Below are positions 43,856 to 56,851 of a stretch of DNA of 64,000 nucleotides, piece after piece (position 1 is the stretch's first letter; each line of letters opens with the position of its first letter). The notes under the pieces are model-generated. The model saw nothing but the letters and a program-made list of their open reading frames with translations, searched no databases and was not told the DNA's origin. The position numbers were made by a program, and so were the translations under genes. Source of the stretch: Macrolepiota albuminosa (lineage: Eukaryota; Basidiomycota; Agaricomycetes; Agaricales; Agaricaceae); contig JAMWFC010000049.1 in the NCBI GenBank assembly GCA_027475525.1, forward strand, positions 2,464,947-2,528,946, in the 5' to 3' direction.

Positions 43856-44495
43856 TTGCTGTCACGTGGACCGCGTATAGTTCCTTTATTTTTCCGCGCC
43901 TGTCAGTACAAGCTTGATTTTGTTGTTTGCCACGTTCTGATACCTTGATTTTTTTGCTTTGCTGGACTACGTCGTACTATTTCTGCGTACATCACTGTGT
44001 TTGACTACAACATATGGTGTGATGTACCGAATTGATATTGTTTTCAATTTGCCGGCGGACTCATGTAAGAGTGTTATGGACATATAAAACTAAATCGGTA
44101 TGACCTTCATATTTGTTGATATTATAGCGCGTACTTACTGTTTGATGGTTTTACTTGCTAAAGGTTGTGTCTGGTTTGTATGACTAATCTTTGTTATTTG
44201 AATTCGTACCTAGTTACTCCGATGTCAAACTAAATATGGGCCGCTATTACATATATATTTTTATTTACTGAAAATTATGATTTTTATTTTGTACATATAT
44301 ATATAGGTGGCGAGTTAACACCTCCAAACCTCCGTCTTGTACTCCCTCCTGCCCTCTCCACACACACACGTACTTTCTGATATTTTCGTTATATGCCTGT
44401 GACTTTCCCTCATCCTCGCTTATCAAACAAGGCTTTCGCGTCCTGTTCCTGGTTCACTGATGCGCTGCTATCGGACGGAGATCTTGCTACCCGCT
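43856..44495. other. Intergenic, no gene
   Basis: AT-rich spacer with TATATATATA near 44298 and a pyrimidine-rich stretch (44340-44420) ahead of the JmjC-like gene, consistent with a promoter. An in-frame upstream ATG at 44460 could be the real start of that gene. Confidence 0.5.
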
Positions 44496-47400
44496 ATGGA
44501 TGAGACACGGCAATCCACGTGAGTGAACGTTGTCGACTCGTTTATTGTTGATGATCCTATAATTACATGCTGATATCGTGTTTGTAGCAACTTGTTAGCC
44601 GTATAATTACAGAGGAAGCTACATTTTCTCCTGCCCGCAAGGATGATCAGTATTCTCTGTTTCGCGCTCTTATGGTGGGAGATGATGTGCCCACGATAGC
44701 TGAAAAGAACCTGACGGATGCTCGATTTCGGATTCTCATGGCCTATCGTGTTGTGGACGTATTTGAGATGATGAATGGGGGGGCTATTCGGAGACCCTCT
44801 TCATCTGGTCCCGTAGTCGACAACTACAAAGCAGTACGTGTCATTGTTTCTATTGCCTTTTATCGATTGGCCAAGTACAATATTTTATGTATTACCTAGC
44901 CTATGGGAAGCCTTAATAATATTCCTGCTCTACTGGAGAGATCCCAGAACGCCCTAAACTCTCATATACGTGCACTTCGATCCAAGGCTTGTAGAGATAA
45001 ACACTTTGACTCTTCTGCGTATTATTCGTTGGAAGGCGGACCCTTGATTCGTTTGTACTCAAGTCTCGCCCGGCACGTTGGCAAAAAAAATGTTGTCACT
45101 ACACTCATCAACTTGACCTCTGCGGCCCTGCATTTGGGATGTCTTCTTAAGGTACGTTGATATTTATATTGTACATGTATTGTCAATGCTGAAAATATCG
45201 GTGCTCGTATAAGGGAAATTTATTTCTGCCTACGGACATCGAGTCCATCGAGAGTATGATAGTTTCCGGGTACGATACCATTCGGTTTAGTTGTTATTTA
45301 CGTTTTAGAGTTTGATACCGCAGATCAGAGAATGACCAATCTGGGCTCGCGCATATTCGCCAAGTTCACGGTTCAGCTCCTCAAGGTCGCACAACTGTTC
45401 TTCATAATTCTTTGTATATCGCGTTGGCCATATCGCCTCTCATGTTACTCAATCCTCGCGAGTATAATGAAGTTGGCGCGAAGGATACAGTGTTTAAGGT
45501 GTGATTGTTCTTTTGCGTGCCATATTGATAGTTAAATGTATCGTTAATGTGTTAGTTATGGAATCACATAGGAGGGCTAGAACGACCTACTGCTGTAGTG
45601 GAAGCGGATCGGGCGTTGTGGAAGGTGTTGTTTTCTGCAGCTCTGGGGGGGAACCTCCTACAGGAACTCAGATCTGCATTTCAACATCTGGAGGGGGTTG
45701 TGAGGGATGCCGCGCCTCATTGGCTGAACCTCGTAAACAGGTCTTTGAGCGTCCCTGCTGTCCTATCTTCGCAAACCGATGTAATTGATGCGCTCGATAT
45801 GGTGGTATATTCCGATGTTTTGCCTTTTTCTGACAATTCTTTACCCCTGCCCTCACCATCCGGAAGCGCCTACGGTACCGACATCACTGTGCTCAACGAT
45901 TCCCGCTCATCTGGAATTACGAATGATAATGAGTTCGACAACGACGGTCTTCGTGATAAAAATGTGTATCCTTCTCAATCTGCTGGTAGGGAATTACGAA
46001 TGATAATGAGTTCGACAACGACGGTCTTCGTGATAAAAATGTGTATCCTTCTCAATCTGCTGGTAGTGATCCGTATCGTCAACCTACCGATGATGACGAT
46101 TCTTGCGATACTCGTAGGACACGTATGTCACCTTTACGAGATACTACCAATGATCCGTTCAACGACGATGTCCATGCTGGCAGTAAAAATCTGAGCAAGT
46201 CGATGAACGAAACTGGACAACCTGGTGGGCGTGATGCGGCAGACAGACGTCCGTCTTTCGTGTCTCCTCCTCCGTATTCTTTAAATGATCAGGATAATTC
46301 TCCTTCTGATGGGCCCACCGATGTCTGTATTGATAGAAGATATTCGCTTGGTAGAGGTGACAATATCAATGATGAGCAAACCGTACTTGATATCCCTGAC
46401 GTCAATCCGTCATCCTCTGACAACCTTAATCCTCCATCGGATGAAGAAACTGCGGTTTCAGTTCCCAAAAGTAACGTATCGGAAAAGCGGTTGTGAAGAT
46501 CTGATAAACCAAGTAATCAGCCGTCTATTCCTTCTCCCAAAAGGAAAAGACGAGCGCGCAAGACTGCCAAAACCGTCGAAGGTACGCATGGTGACGGTAT
46601 CGACAGGACACGGCCTACCAAACGCGTTCCTCGTGTCCTCATTGATTTGACTCTTGACGTTACTGTACGTAACCCGTTGAATGTGATTACTATGTTATTT
46701 CACTGTATGACGTATGACTTCAGGACTTGGAGTTTGACGAGTCTGATGTCGATGTATCCGACGACGTTGTATTCGTGACTGGTGAACGTCCTGTTGAGTA
46801 TGAAATTCATGGGACGAACCGCACATATCGGTTTACTCCCAAGTTCCACGTAAGTACTGTAATCTGTTTCCATAACTGCTGCTGGACACCCTACAGTTAA
46901 AAGAGGATTTACAATGGTTTTACTCGCTTCACGACTCGGTCGTTAGGGGGTCGACTAGACCGACGTTTGTCAAGATTGCTTCTATGGATGAATTGACGGA
47001 CCCCACTAATACCAGCATATCTAAATATCTGACCGACCATGCTGCCGTATTGATCAAAGGTGTTGACCATGTAGACAACGGATTTACCGGTGCAACACTG
47101 GCATCCGTCTGCAACATATATAGTGTTACCACTATTCATGGTACGCCTGTTTGTGTGTTCCTGCATTTCATTACATACACTTACATATGATAGATTTCAC
47201 ATCGCTAGATACTCAACGTACGCGTAGAGGTTCCCTGATCGACGTGTTTGCTGCTGTTTCATCTGCGGAACCGCGGGCTCTGAGCGCTCTTGATATGCCT
47301 GCAGTACGAGATCCATTTCCTGTCTTGTCCGTGTCAGGTGATTGGTTCACGTGGTTGCAAGTAAACGGGCAATACTCGTATTGCAACTCCTCCAACAATT

Positions 47401-49019
47401 ATCCGATATCTGACATGCGGTGGGCAATAGCATCGACTGGATCTGCCTACCATTACTGGCACATTGGTTCTAACGGGTATGGTACTTTCTTACGGGTGGA
47501 AACGGGCTTCAAGTTACTGTATATTGCACGACCGAAGTCCAGGTCTTTCAAGGATTTTGCTACCATCTCTATTTTTACGGAGAAATACGTAATGTATGAG
47601 GCAAACGCTGACTTGTGGGATACCGAAGTGGTTGTATTGGAACCTGGTGATGTTTTGTGAGTGGTGCCCTTATGTTGCTGTATATAATATATGACTGATC
47701 CCGTAGTATCGTGCGCCTTAACGTGCCACTTTGTGTTGTGACACCGGTTCCTTCCATATATATTGGAGGTCATTATTATCTCACGACCACTCTCGCTGAT
47801 TCCGTTATTGGGATATATCATCATTTCGTGGGTAGTCGAACCCTCGCAAACGCTGATCACGGAACGGCTTCTCATTCTATACTGGTCCGCATGCTCGCGC
47901 ATTACTACCGGTATACAAAGAAACTTTTTGAGGGCAACCTAGGTAAGCATCACAATGTTGCTTTCTAATTTTTAGTCAATTTAATTTAATTACTTATTTC
48001 TTAAAATATTTAATTTCTTGTAGACCAGGAGTATCAGCACGTGCCGGATTGGGATACCTGGGAAGGCGCACTGTCTATTTTCTCGATGTGCAATTATTTC
48101 GAACTGCACAGTGCTCTTATAAATTGGAACTACCTGTTTAATACAGATGTTCGCGCCTTTGAGTCGTCTATCAAAAACCGCTCGAGGGCCTGCAAAATCG
48201 TGTACTGGTACTTCCTTCATCATATCTTTCGTGGGCCTGGTGATTCTTTAAACGGTTACGACGCGTTCCAGACCATTTACTCTGTGTTTTTGGCTCGTCA
48301 TGCTCATATGCTTGTTCTACTTAAGAGAGCCGCTCGTGCATCAGGAATACAAGGCAAGGTTGAAGGGCTGGGTACCTCTTCGGTTCGGACGGCAGTTTGG
48401 AAATGTATACGTGGCAGGCCTGCATGGGATTATTTCAAAACCATGACAGCCAGTTCTTCTGACCAATCGTTTTATTGGAACGGCCCGTCATACACTGTAG
48501 AGAAGTCTACTTGTGATGCATACGGTGCGCTACAGGGTTGTCATTATTCTCTTATTACTGGTTTATTCAGTTATATGTAATAGATTGTCCTTATCTTGAC
48601 GGTTTGGTTTATGGTGATAAGGAAACAGCATCTGAACTCGGGTACTCTCTATCGCACATATCACCTCGCCTAGATTGGAACAATCCTAAGGACGATGACG
48701 TTTACAAAACCCTTGTATACAGCGATGGAGACGATTTTGATGATGACTTCGAGCCTCTTAATGACGCTGTAGATGAACCGTATTCGCATCAGCATTCGGG
48801 CCACAACCCCTCGACAGAGGAAACTGTTTCGCCAGCTGATCGTCGTTCGACTACAGTATCTGATCGAAATATCCGCAAACGAGGTCGTCCGTCTTCGACT
48901 GCTTCGGAACACACTCGTCGCCAAGGTACGTATTTATTGTAGTAACACATCCATATTATCATGTGCTTACTCATTTGACCATTGTAGTCCGTCCTAGAAT
49001 TGCATCTTCCGACCCCTGA
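44496..49019 (+). CDS. JmjC-like cupin protein with AT-hook-like tail, 13 exons, about 1240 aa
   Basis: Exons: 44496-44518, 44599-44833, 44900-45151, 45214-45269, 45324-45498, 45556-46664, 46724-46849, 46897-47140, 47194-47656, 47707-47942, 48024-48536, 48584-48925, 48988-49019. All introns are GT-AG and every phase agrees once one 77-bp copy in exon 6 is removed. The JmjC-type region spans exons 9-10: DMRWAIASTGSAYHYWHIGS, GYGTFLRVETGFKLLYIARP, VVLEPGDVL and IYIGGHYY. In JmjC oxygenases the first metal motif is HxD/E; here it is H-I-G (47460-47468), while the distal His is kept. The middle is acidic and disordered; the tail has RKRGRPSS, an AT-hook core. Probably nuclear. A TGA at 46494-46496 lies in frame in exon 6, so the gene may be damaged. 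Start could also be ATG 44460. Confidence 0.8.
45913..46066 (+). repeat. Exact 77-bp tandem duplication (4), in exon 6 of the JmjC-like gene
   Basis: Units 45913-45989 and 45990-46066, identical, beginning GGAATTACGAATGATAATGA. The frame before the repeat and the frame after it differ by exactly this length; dropping one unit joins them. Confidence 0.97.
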
Positions 49020-50147
49020 AACTGTAATGTTCCTGATGTAGTAACTATTATAGCCCTATCGCGTGTAAAATCTTGCTGTTCCTGAATTATGTGTTGTGAT
49101 GTATCCTGAACTCTGTATTGTGAGATATACGAGGTTCACCTGAAGAAAAATATGCATATGCAGAAAATATTGAGTCCCTTCTCAGCGACAATTTGAGGTT
49201 CGTCACTCTTTTGTCGCAGGATACTGAACCGGCAGGCCTCAGCTATTGTAAAAGTGATGTGCCCCTTGTGACCTGTCAACTGTGCCGTAGGGCATAGTAT
49301 ATAATATGTATGTGTGTATAATATATTAATATATAAGTATTTGTCTTGTCCGATATTACGTTGCTGCATTGCACCTACAAAGTGATATAATTGTCCCCTC
49401 AACCCTCGAATAGTGTAAACTGGCATATGAGCTGTTGTAGCTTACCCGTTTAATGTTGCACTAATATGTTTATTATTGTTATAAGCATGTTCACTACATA
49501 AGCCTGGTGGTTAAGTATACGGTAATTAGGTGGACGTATCCTAGCTTAAACACAACGTACATGTGCCTTTAAATTTCCTGCTGACTTATCTCTCCTTGTT
49601 GCTATATTGGTGGCTCGGTGTTGGTATTATGTATATTTGATATACTCAACCTTATCATTGTATTATATAGGTGTTAAATATATTGTTTCACAGTGTACAC
49701 TGGCGTGTGTCTGTTGATATTTCCATAATCAGTCTTTTTGTGTAGGTATATAACACTATGTAACATCGTAAACCTTAAATGCCGTGTGGGCTGAATATTT
49801 ACTGGTCGTCTATCCGTATGCTTATGTAACCCTTAATAACGGGTCTTACCAAAGGGTCGTCTATACTGACGCTTATGTAACAAATACTAACCTCCTACGC
49901 TTCAATGATTATTGGTATGCGCTTCACCACTTTTTTTGTCAAGCAATGGGCTAGAGTCTATCTGCTCATCGCGTGCGGTTTATATGCCCTTGTTATATAT
50001 GCAAATGCATATAATATCAGGTCAGTTATACCCTGTACTTCGATGTTTCATATACACACTTAACTGAATGCGATTAGACACTTTTTAACCGATGAAAAGA
50101 CTGTTGAACCGCTCTACGCGGTACACAATGTTTCAACCGCAACTTGC
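49020..50147. other. AT-rich spacer upstream of the Helitron protein
   Basis: No gene recognised. Short words recur, such as CTTATGTAAC (49830 and 49870) and GGGTCGTCTAT. The Helitron 5' end, expected as TC inserted between A and T, could not be fixed by eye. Confidence 0.5.
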
Positions 50148-53101
50148 ATGCATTCGGAACGCGATGTATCATGCATGCGACTTGCTAATGGTGGCTCTGC
50201 ACCTCTCGAAGGTTTACGCACCCACCATATCATCCGATGTGATTATGCTGCGGTAAACCAGCACCACTCTTACGATGCCCTGTTACGTTACATGTGTTCG
50301 CGGCTATACGTATTCAGACGCCTTTCACGGTGTTTGTGTATCGATCTATACATTGTGTCAATTAAACGACGGTTTATTTATCCAGATGAACGAGTGTACA
50401 TTCAACGGTCTCCTCATAGTTACATCGACATATACAATTTGCTATACCCTTGGGTACATGTTTGCCGGTTTTGGACTGGTATGCACACTGCGAGAACGTG
50501 TCGTGCTTTACGAGTTCTGTCAACCAGAGGACACGTCTTACGGCACGATTTCGCTGTTTCCCTGAGGGACTGCGTGTCCGGCACCGGTATATTTCGATTT
50601 GCTGTAAAATACGGCCCGTGTAATGCTGCAGTAATAGTACATTTAATCGAAGAGGATGTTGACCTTCCTGACGGCTGGCCGTCCCTTGTTTATGTACTCG
50701 CGATCAAACACGTTATTCTTACTATGGAGCGCGTGCGTCATCCCTACGCGTATAATGTATTATGTCCATCGTTAGGCTTACAACCCCGTGTTCGTACACT
50801 GCACTACTTGAAGAAAGACACCCCGCGTCGCGTTATTCACTTTGGTGGCGCCAAGTCTTATTCATTTCCTGTAGAGGCAGTTAGTCCGCATGTGTCTGCC
50901 GGTCATGAGCACGTCCTGGTAGGACGGGTGTTCAAATATGTTGATCATGTAGATGCCAGTGGTCTCGCGTCATATCCCGTGACAAAAGGCTTTGTGCACG
51001 CGCAAATACCTGTACGAGAGATAGTCGACCACTTGTCTATAAAAAATATCCGTCTGGTTGCCCACATGCACGGCATCAGTATGAGTACTTCTATATTGAA
51101 GGAAGAATTGTCCTCAAAGTTCGATGGTCACAGTTGCCCATCGTGTGTCATCAACACTACGGTATTATGGGCTGAACCAGATAAACGAACCAAAGACGCA
51201 GCAAGGCGGGCAATCGCCCGTCGCGCACGTAAACAGAGCCGATCATATCCTTGTCGTCACGGTACCCGTAGACATACCCGTAAATCAACGTGCATTGAAC
51301 AAGGCATCGCCGTACCTCTTGAACAAGAATATCCAGATCCAGATGAAAGCGTGGTATTTCCGCCACATCCTCTTAGTAAAACGCGAACCATGGATGTTGT
51401 AGGAAATTTTTGTTCTGGTACAGGACATAGATACGTGGAGGAAGCAGGCTGTGCGGTATGTGGTCTCCTACATCCTGTAGCCAATATGAATACTCTCAAG
51501 AGTGTGAAAGGTTATCTAGACGTACTCTGCGTTCCAGGAGTCACCAGAATAGAACGATTGTCTGATACGGATCGTATCAGGGAGCTGAGAGGACCAGTAA
51601 TTGATCACTCGTGTAAACACGTTTGTCGACCGTGCAGACAGCAACTGTTCAATGGGCTCGTTCCAAAAAACGCGCTAGCCAATGGTTTTTGGATTGGCCC
51701 TATACCTGACGTGTTAAAACGCCTTAATTGGATCGAACAGATATTAGTTGCTAGGGTGAGAAAGTCCTTGTGTTATGCTCATGTGTCAGCCTCCGGTCTG
51801 AGCAAGATGAAGGCGCATCTTATTGCTTTCGAATTGCCTATTCAGAAGGTATATCAAGTACTTCCACCTCCTGTAACCGACCTCGATGATGTTATTGCTA
51901 TTTTATTTTCTGGTCCTTGCAAGCCATCTGCTAAGGAGTTACAGAGGCTACCTCTGCTCGTGAGCAGAAGGAATGTTCAGCGTGCGTTAGAATGGCTTAA
52001 ACTTAACCATTCTTCATATAGCGATCTGGAAATATCATACAGCAATTTAGAGGGATATCCTGAAGATGTTCCTCCTGTGTCCGTTGTTCATCGCCAAAGT
52101 GCTGACGAGGCTGGTACAATAGACCCGCCGGTACACGAAGATAATAAAGATTCTGGTGTCCATGTGGGTGACTGCCCCTTTGTTGTCCACGGCCTCACCG
52201 GGGATGCTTTATCAGCCAAGACTACGGACAAACTTAAAGGACTTGCAATGCAGCATTGGATGTCTAACGGAAAAGCTCTGCGTATTGGTCATTCTACGTA
52301 CCCCAAGAATACATTCGGCGACCCGGATTTGTATCCGCAAATGTTTCCTTGGCTGTTCCCCTATGGTCTAGGTGGCATAGGCGGTAACAAGTGCGGCATA
52401 TCAGTGCGCGCGCATAAAGCCAATTTGCTTATGTATCATGATAAACGCTTTCAAACAGATACTGGATTCCCATTCGCTGCCTTCAGCCATGAACAGGTAA
52501 AGGCTGCTACTAGTGGAGGCTATCTAGCAACAGAACGTGCAAACTTTAACGACATTTCCGACCGTCTTACAACTGTCAATCCAAAAGTGTTTTATGACCT
52601 TTCACAAAGAATGGCAGCTGGAGATATAGTTAAGCCAGTTACCGAGGATGAAAAAAGTTGTTTCCGTGTAATAGATGACTTGGATGTTATTTCCGGCGGT
52701 GTCGAAGGGTCTGCTGTTTCCAAAAAGCACATGCGGAATGAGATATGGTCCCTGGTCATAAGCAAAGGTGCTCCTTCTTGGTATATCACCTTATTGCCTG
52801 CTGATGTAAAACATCCTATATGTCTTTATTACACAGATAGCAAGACGTCCTTCACACCGTCTGTTCCCTATACTTCGGACGATGCTTACCAACTTATATC
52901 CAATAATCCTGTTGCCGGCGCACGTTTCTTTCATTTTATGATAAATGCGTTCATAATACACATGTTAGGAGCTGACTCAAATACCCCAGGATTGTATGGT
53001 CATACTTCGGCATACTACGGTACTGTGGAACAACAAGGTAGGCTTACCCTACATTTACACATGCTTCTGTGGATTCGAGGAGGGTTCACTCCGGATGAAG
53101 T
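50148..53101 (+). CDS. Helitron Rep/helicase protein, N-terminal part, truncated by gap
   Basis: One long open frame to the gap. N-terminal part is poorly conserved and Arg/His-rich, so the true start may lie downstream of 50148. Then Cys/His pairs (CAVCG; HSCKHVCRPCRQQLFNG), followed by NALANGFWIGPIPDVLKRLN, typical of the DUF6570 region of fungal Helitrons. The Helitron-like N domain follows (LYPQMFPWLFPYGLGGIGG; VRAHKANLLMYHDKRF) and then the HUH nuclease motif in LTLHLHMLLW at about 53045-53074, where two His bind the metal. This protein nicks and strand-transfers DNA for rolling-circle transposition. The catalytic Tyr region and the Pif1-type helicase would follow but fall in the gap. 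The sequence has no stops, so this copy may be young. Confidence 0.88.
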
Positions 53102-53201
53102 NNNNNNNNNNNNNNNNNNNNNNNNNNNNNNNNNNNNNNNNNNNNNNNNNNNNNNNNNNNNNNNNNNNNNNNNNNNNNNNNNNNNNNNNNNNNNNNNNNN
53201 N
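53102..53201. other. Assembly gap (100 N)
   Basis: Exactly 100 N. Open reading across it is an artefact of the placeholder and does not show that the two sides belong to one protein. Confidence 0.99.
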
Positions 53202-53648
53202 AGAAGAGCTGTTACGTCGAATTCGTGTCAGATTGCCATACTAGATAATTCACAGCCGTCAATACAACATTTCCTAAGAAACATGGAATTTCTTACCGAA
53301 TCTCGGTGCAGAACATGCACTTCTGAATTAGTTAGAATAATGAGAACAGTATACACAGCACCAATAATGTCTTTTGATGTGGCGTTGATCGACATCGCAA
53401 TTAATAGATACATCAATGTGCTGGTTTATGGGTCGGGAGACAGACGATATATCATAAAAGGTATCATATATTTCGCAAACAGTCATTTTACTTGTCAATA
53501 CATGGATTCGTCCTTGAGGGTGTGGTTCCATGACGGTTTAATTACTGGTAGAAGGTTGATTGTCGAAGAAGGCAGTCTGGATACGTTGGATGTACAAGTC
53601 TGTAGAGGTAGTAAAGCAACGATAGCGTTATACGTTAGAGTGGCGTGA
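53202..53648 (+). CDS. C-terminal piece resembling a ubiquitin-specific protease His box
   Basis: Open frame from the gap to TGA at 53646-53648. Landmarks: IQHFLRNMEFLTESRCRTC, then YIIKGIIYFANSHFTCQYM and VWFHDGLITG. In USP-type (C19) peptidases the C-terminal box has a similar order: Y-x-L-x-A-V-I-x-H, then GHYTAY, then W-x-x-F-D-D. Here HFT and WFHDG stand in the matching places. The Cys-box half would be upstream in the gap. Helitrons are known to carry cysteine peptidase domains, so it may be a second Helitron gene or an unrelated host gene. The assignment is tentative. Confidence 0.45.
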   Translation, partial: RRAVTSNSCQIAILDNSQPSIQHFLRNMEFLTESRCRTCTSELVRIMRTVYTAPIMSFDVALIDIAINRYINVLVYGSGDRRYIIKGIIYFANSHFTCQYMDSSLRVWFHDGLITGRRLIVEEGSLDTLDVQVCRGSKATIALYVRVA

Positions 53649-55225
53649 TCGTACATTACCGATAGGGAGTTGTTTAGTTTGAATCAAGTCTGTGTGTTTA
53701 AGCTATAGGTCGTATTGTTCAAACGACCCTTTGCAATATGAGGACAGTTCACGTGAATTTGGATGACGCAAGGTCATACAATCTTCAAAAACCATCGGCG
53801 GTCGTACACCTGAATGCTGACATAATATATATTAAACGCACACGTAGTGAGTATCATTTATAATGTATTTTCATTAACTATAGCTAACTAAGGACTAAGT
53901 AGTCCGTAAAGACGATCCTCGGTATACCTATCAACCGAACAAACATGTGTATTATATAAGCGGTCGGTGGGACGAACAGTTTATTTCCATATTACAGTTA
54001 TTTATTTATTTATTTATTTTATTGGTGGTTACTCGGTAAAAGATCGGTTGATCATGCATCCTAACGCTTATATAATATGTCTTCACTTATATTAAAATTG
54101 GTTTATTATGTAGTAATCACGAGTTTGGGCACGTGATGTCCGCTGCATGTTCACCTGACCAATTTCACGACCATCCACATTACATGTTTTTTAATGCAAT
54201 TGTATATTATGTAAGCGTCCAGTGGGACGATCGATTTAATTATATTTAGTTATTTGTTTATCATGATTTTTTATAATTATTGAAGTATAAAAGAAACGAA
54301 TAGTAAAATTGAATAACGAATTTATAAAAGTGATTCTGTATTATGTAATAGATTGGTTGAATGACTGTTCGGATATTACATAACAAGTACCCATATATAC
54401 ATTTAATCGTTGTCATGCCACTTTGTACAAGCCTATCCAACAAGACAAACCGGTTCTACTTGTAAAAATGAGAAAAACAATTTATTTTTCTTTTTGTTTT
54501 AAAAAATGTCTAACTTTATGGTATGTTGAAACGACTTATGATACGTGTATATTTGATGTTATGTATTACTATTTTGTTTATTATATATAAGTACGTACGT
54601 AATCATTCAGCTCTTCTTATCCTGAGGTGCTCTCCACTTTTCTATGCCTTTCAGTCTGTTGTTTCCTTTCGGTGGTTTCGCCTTTCAGTCTGTTGTTTCC
54701 TTTCAGCGGTTTCTTATACCTGCTATGTTGCATCTAGCTTCCTCCTACGAAAGACTATTGTACGCTCTGGAAAATGCATTATCGCCACCGCTTGGTTTTA
54801 CTTGTATAAGCATTCTATGTTGCATTGGACTTGCTCAACGGACACCTTATGGAAGCAAATACCGTCGCTGTATATCGACCTGGTACTTATGACTCACTCG
54901 TGACTAGAACGCTCCGATAGGTAAAATTATAACAAGTAATACAGTACAGAAAGCACGTCAGTCTGTTCGATTTATAGATTCACGTGAGTCAAAACGAAAC
55001 GTTTCTGCATGAACCTATATGGAAAACCCGATGTGTCACTCGTACACCGATGGGATGACCTACGATACACGAAATTGATAAACCAACCAATATGTTGAGT
55101 TATCATTAAAATATATATAGTCAGCGCAAACTCACTACTTTACACGACAAATGTACGCTGTCGATGTGTCCTCTCAATATGTATTCATATACATTTACAC
55201 TTGTTATTCTACTCGTATAACATCA
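53649..55225. other. AT-rich intergenic region, no gene
   Basis: Holds TTTA microsatellite (54000-54020), two similar words AAGCG.C..GTGGGACGA.C...TTTA (53957 and 54208), and a 10-bp inverted repeat TTATGTAATA/TATTACATAA (54343-54384). The reads at 54640-54700 repeat CTTTCAGTCTGTTGTTTCCTTTC twice. No protein family seen. Confidence 0.5.
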
Positions 55226-56817
55226 TGTCCGCACTTCCCATCGCTAGTATTCAGTGTTGGCGACCCCGCACTTCCGCTACGTCATCGAGCGGCAGATGGA
55301 TGAGGGAGATAGCGGACGTTGCGTTGTCTACAGTATCCAGTCGGTACTTCGATGTATTGACACGGGCGAACGTTACCGATCTGGTGTTCTGGTGAGTTTT
55401 TACGTACGTTTTAGCGTGTATAGGCAGTTTTCTAATGTTGGCTTTATATATTACTACTAGCTCTTATGCTCATAGAGACCGTAACGCGTGACATCTCACG
55501 TTAAAGGGATTCGACTGAGAAAGTCGTCTCATCGCGGCTTTTCATTTATACCCGAGCGACGATGAGCAACAATTGGACGAAGCATACACTTATTCGTATT
55601 CCAGAGCATCGTGTAGCTGGACAGCTCGGGGCATAACAGTAACACACATCGTTCTGACTAGCGTAACTCATTGTCACATTTTCAACACATCTTCGAGAGA
55701 AATAGTGAGTATTCCGTCTTCCGGTATTTCATAGTCTCATTTTGTTAGTGCGGGCACATTACAGACCTCACATGAGCGGAACGTATGTATTACATATGTA
55801 TCTTCTATGTGAGTAAGTTTAATTCTAACGCTTACCGTGCCTTATAAGTTTCACAGATAATTTAATTGTATTATCAACGCGCTGTGTTTCACGGTTTATT
55901 GCAGTAAACACACACCGTATTCGTCTATCTACGTACATGTATATATATCGTATTTAAACTTAGGAATATGTAACATAACGATAAATACTATACGTAAATA
56001 ATTAAGTAATTTAATAATTATTTGATAATTAATAATTAATAATTAATTAACAATTAATAATTAATTAACCCAGAACCAAATGCGGGTAAAGTCGTCATAT
56101 AGTTGAATGGCTCTACGTGTCTCTTAGGACTAGGCGAAACCGAAAGGCCATGTTTCGTTATTCTGCTATATATCAATGAATCGAAGTTGCCGTTTCTGTT
56201 CGTTGCCCCTCCAACATCATTCCACAAGTTAGTCTCTACTAGGTGTTGGCGAAATATGACGATAAAGCAATCTAAACGCGGCCAGGGATGCAATAGTCTG
56301 CCTGCCTTCCTTTGCCAACAGATAGTCCCTCACCAAACAATCTACACGTCTCAGGCAGTACCTTTGTTCGTCCGCGCATAAACCTTGGGTATAGCCAGGA
56401 CCGTTATCTTGGTATTAACTATATGCCAGAGCTTGTAGAGGTCGCTGCTTCGCATTATCCCAACCATACCGTCGGCGTTGGTACTCATACTGATGAAGAT
56501 TCATCTTACAACATTGCGTTCGAGTAGCTCCAGGCAACAGCCGAATATGTGTCATAATGGTTGGTCGTTAGTGAATGCGCTACAAGTCGTGCACGCTGTG
56601 ATTAAACGCCTGAAGCGATATCAGTATGTGTATGTATACCGCAGCATGGCCACTCATCGGAACCTTTTTTTTTTATTTTTTTATTTTTATTTTTATTTTG
56701 TATGTTTCTTTTTATGTTTCGGTCTCTTTTGTTTTCTTTTCCATATGTTTCTTTTTATGTTTTCTTTTTATTTATTATTTGTTTCTTTATTTATTTTTAT
56801 ATTTGTGATTCAGATAA

Positions 56818-56851
<34 letters not shown>

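Noticed and set aside
46451..46500. A 50-nt intron removing the TGA from the JmjC-like gene
   Set aside because: Has good splice-like ends but joins the exons in the wrong frame.
50148..53648. A single 1166-residue protein across the second gap
   Set aside because: The middle is 100 N of unknown real length; the part after the gap matches a different kind of domain, so continuity is not supported.
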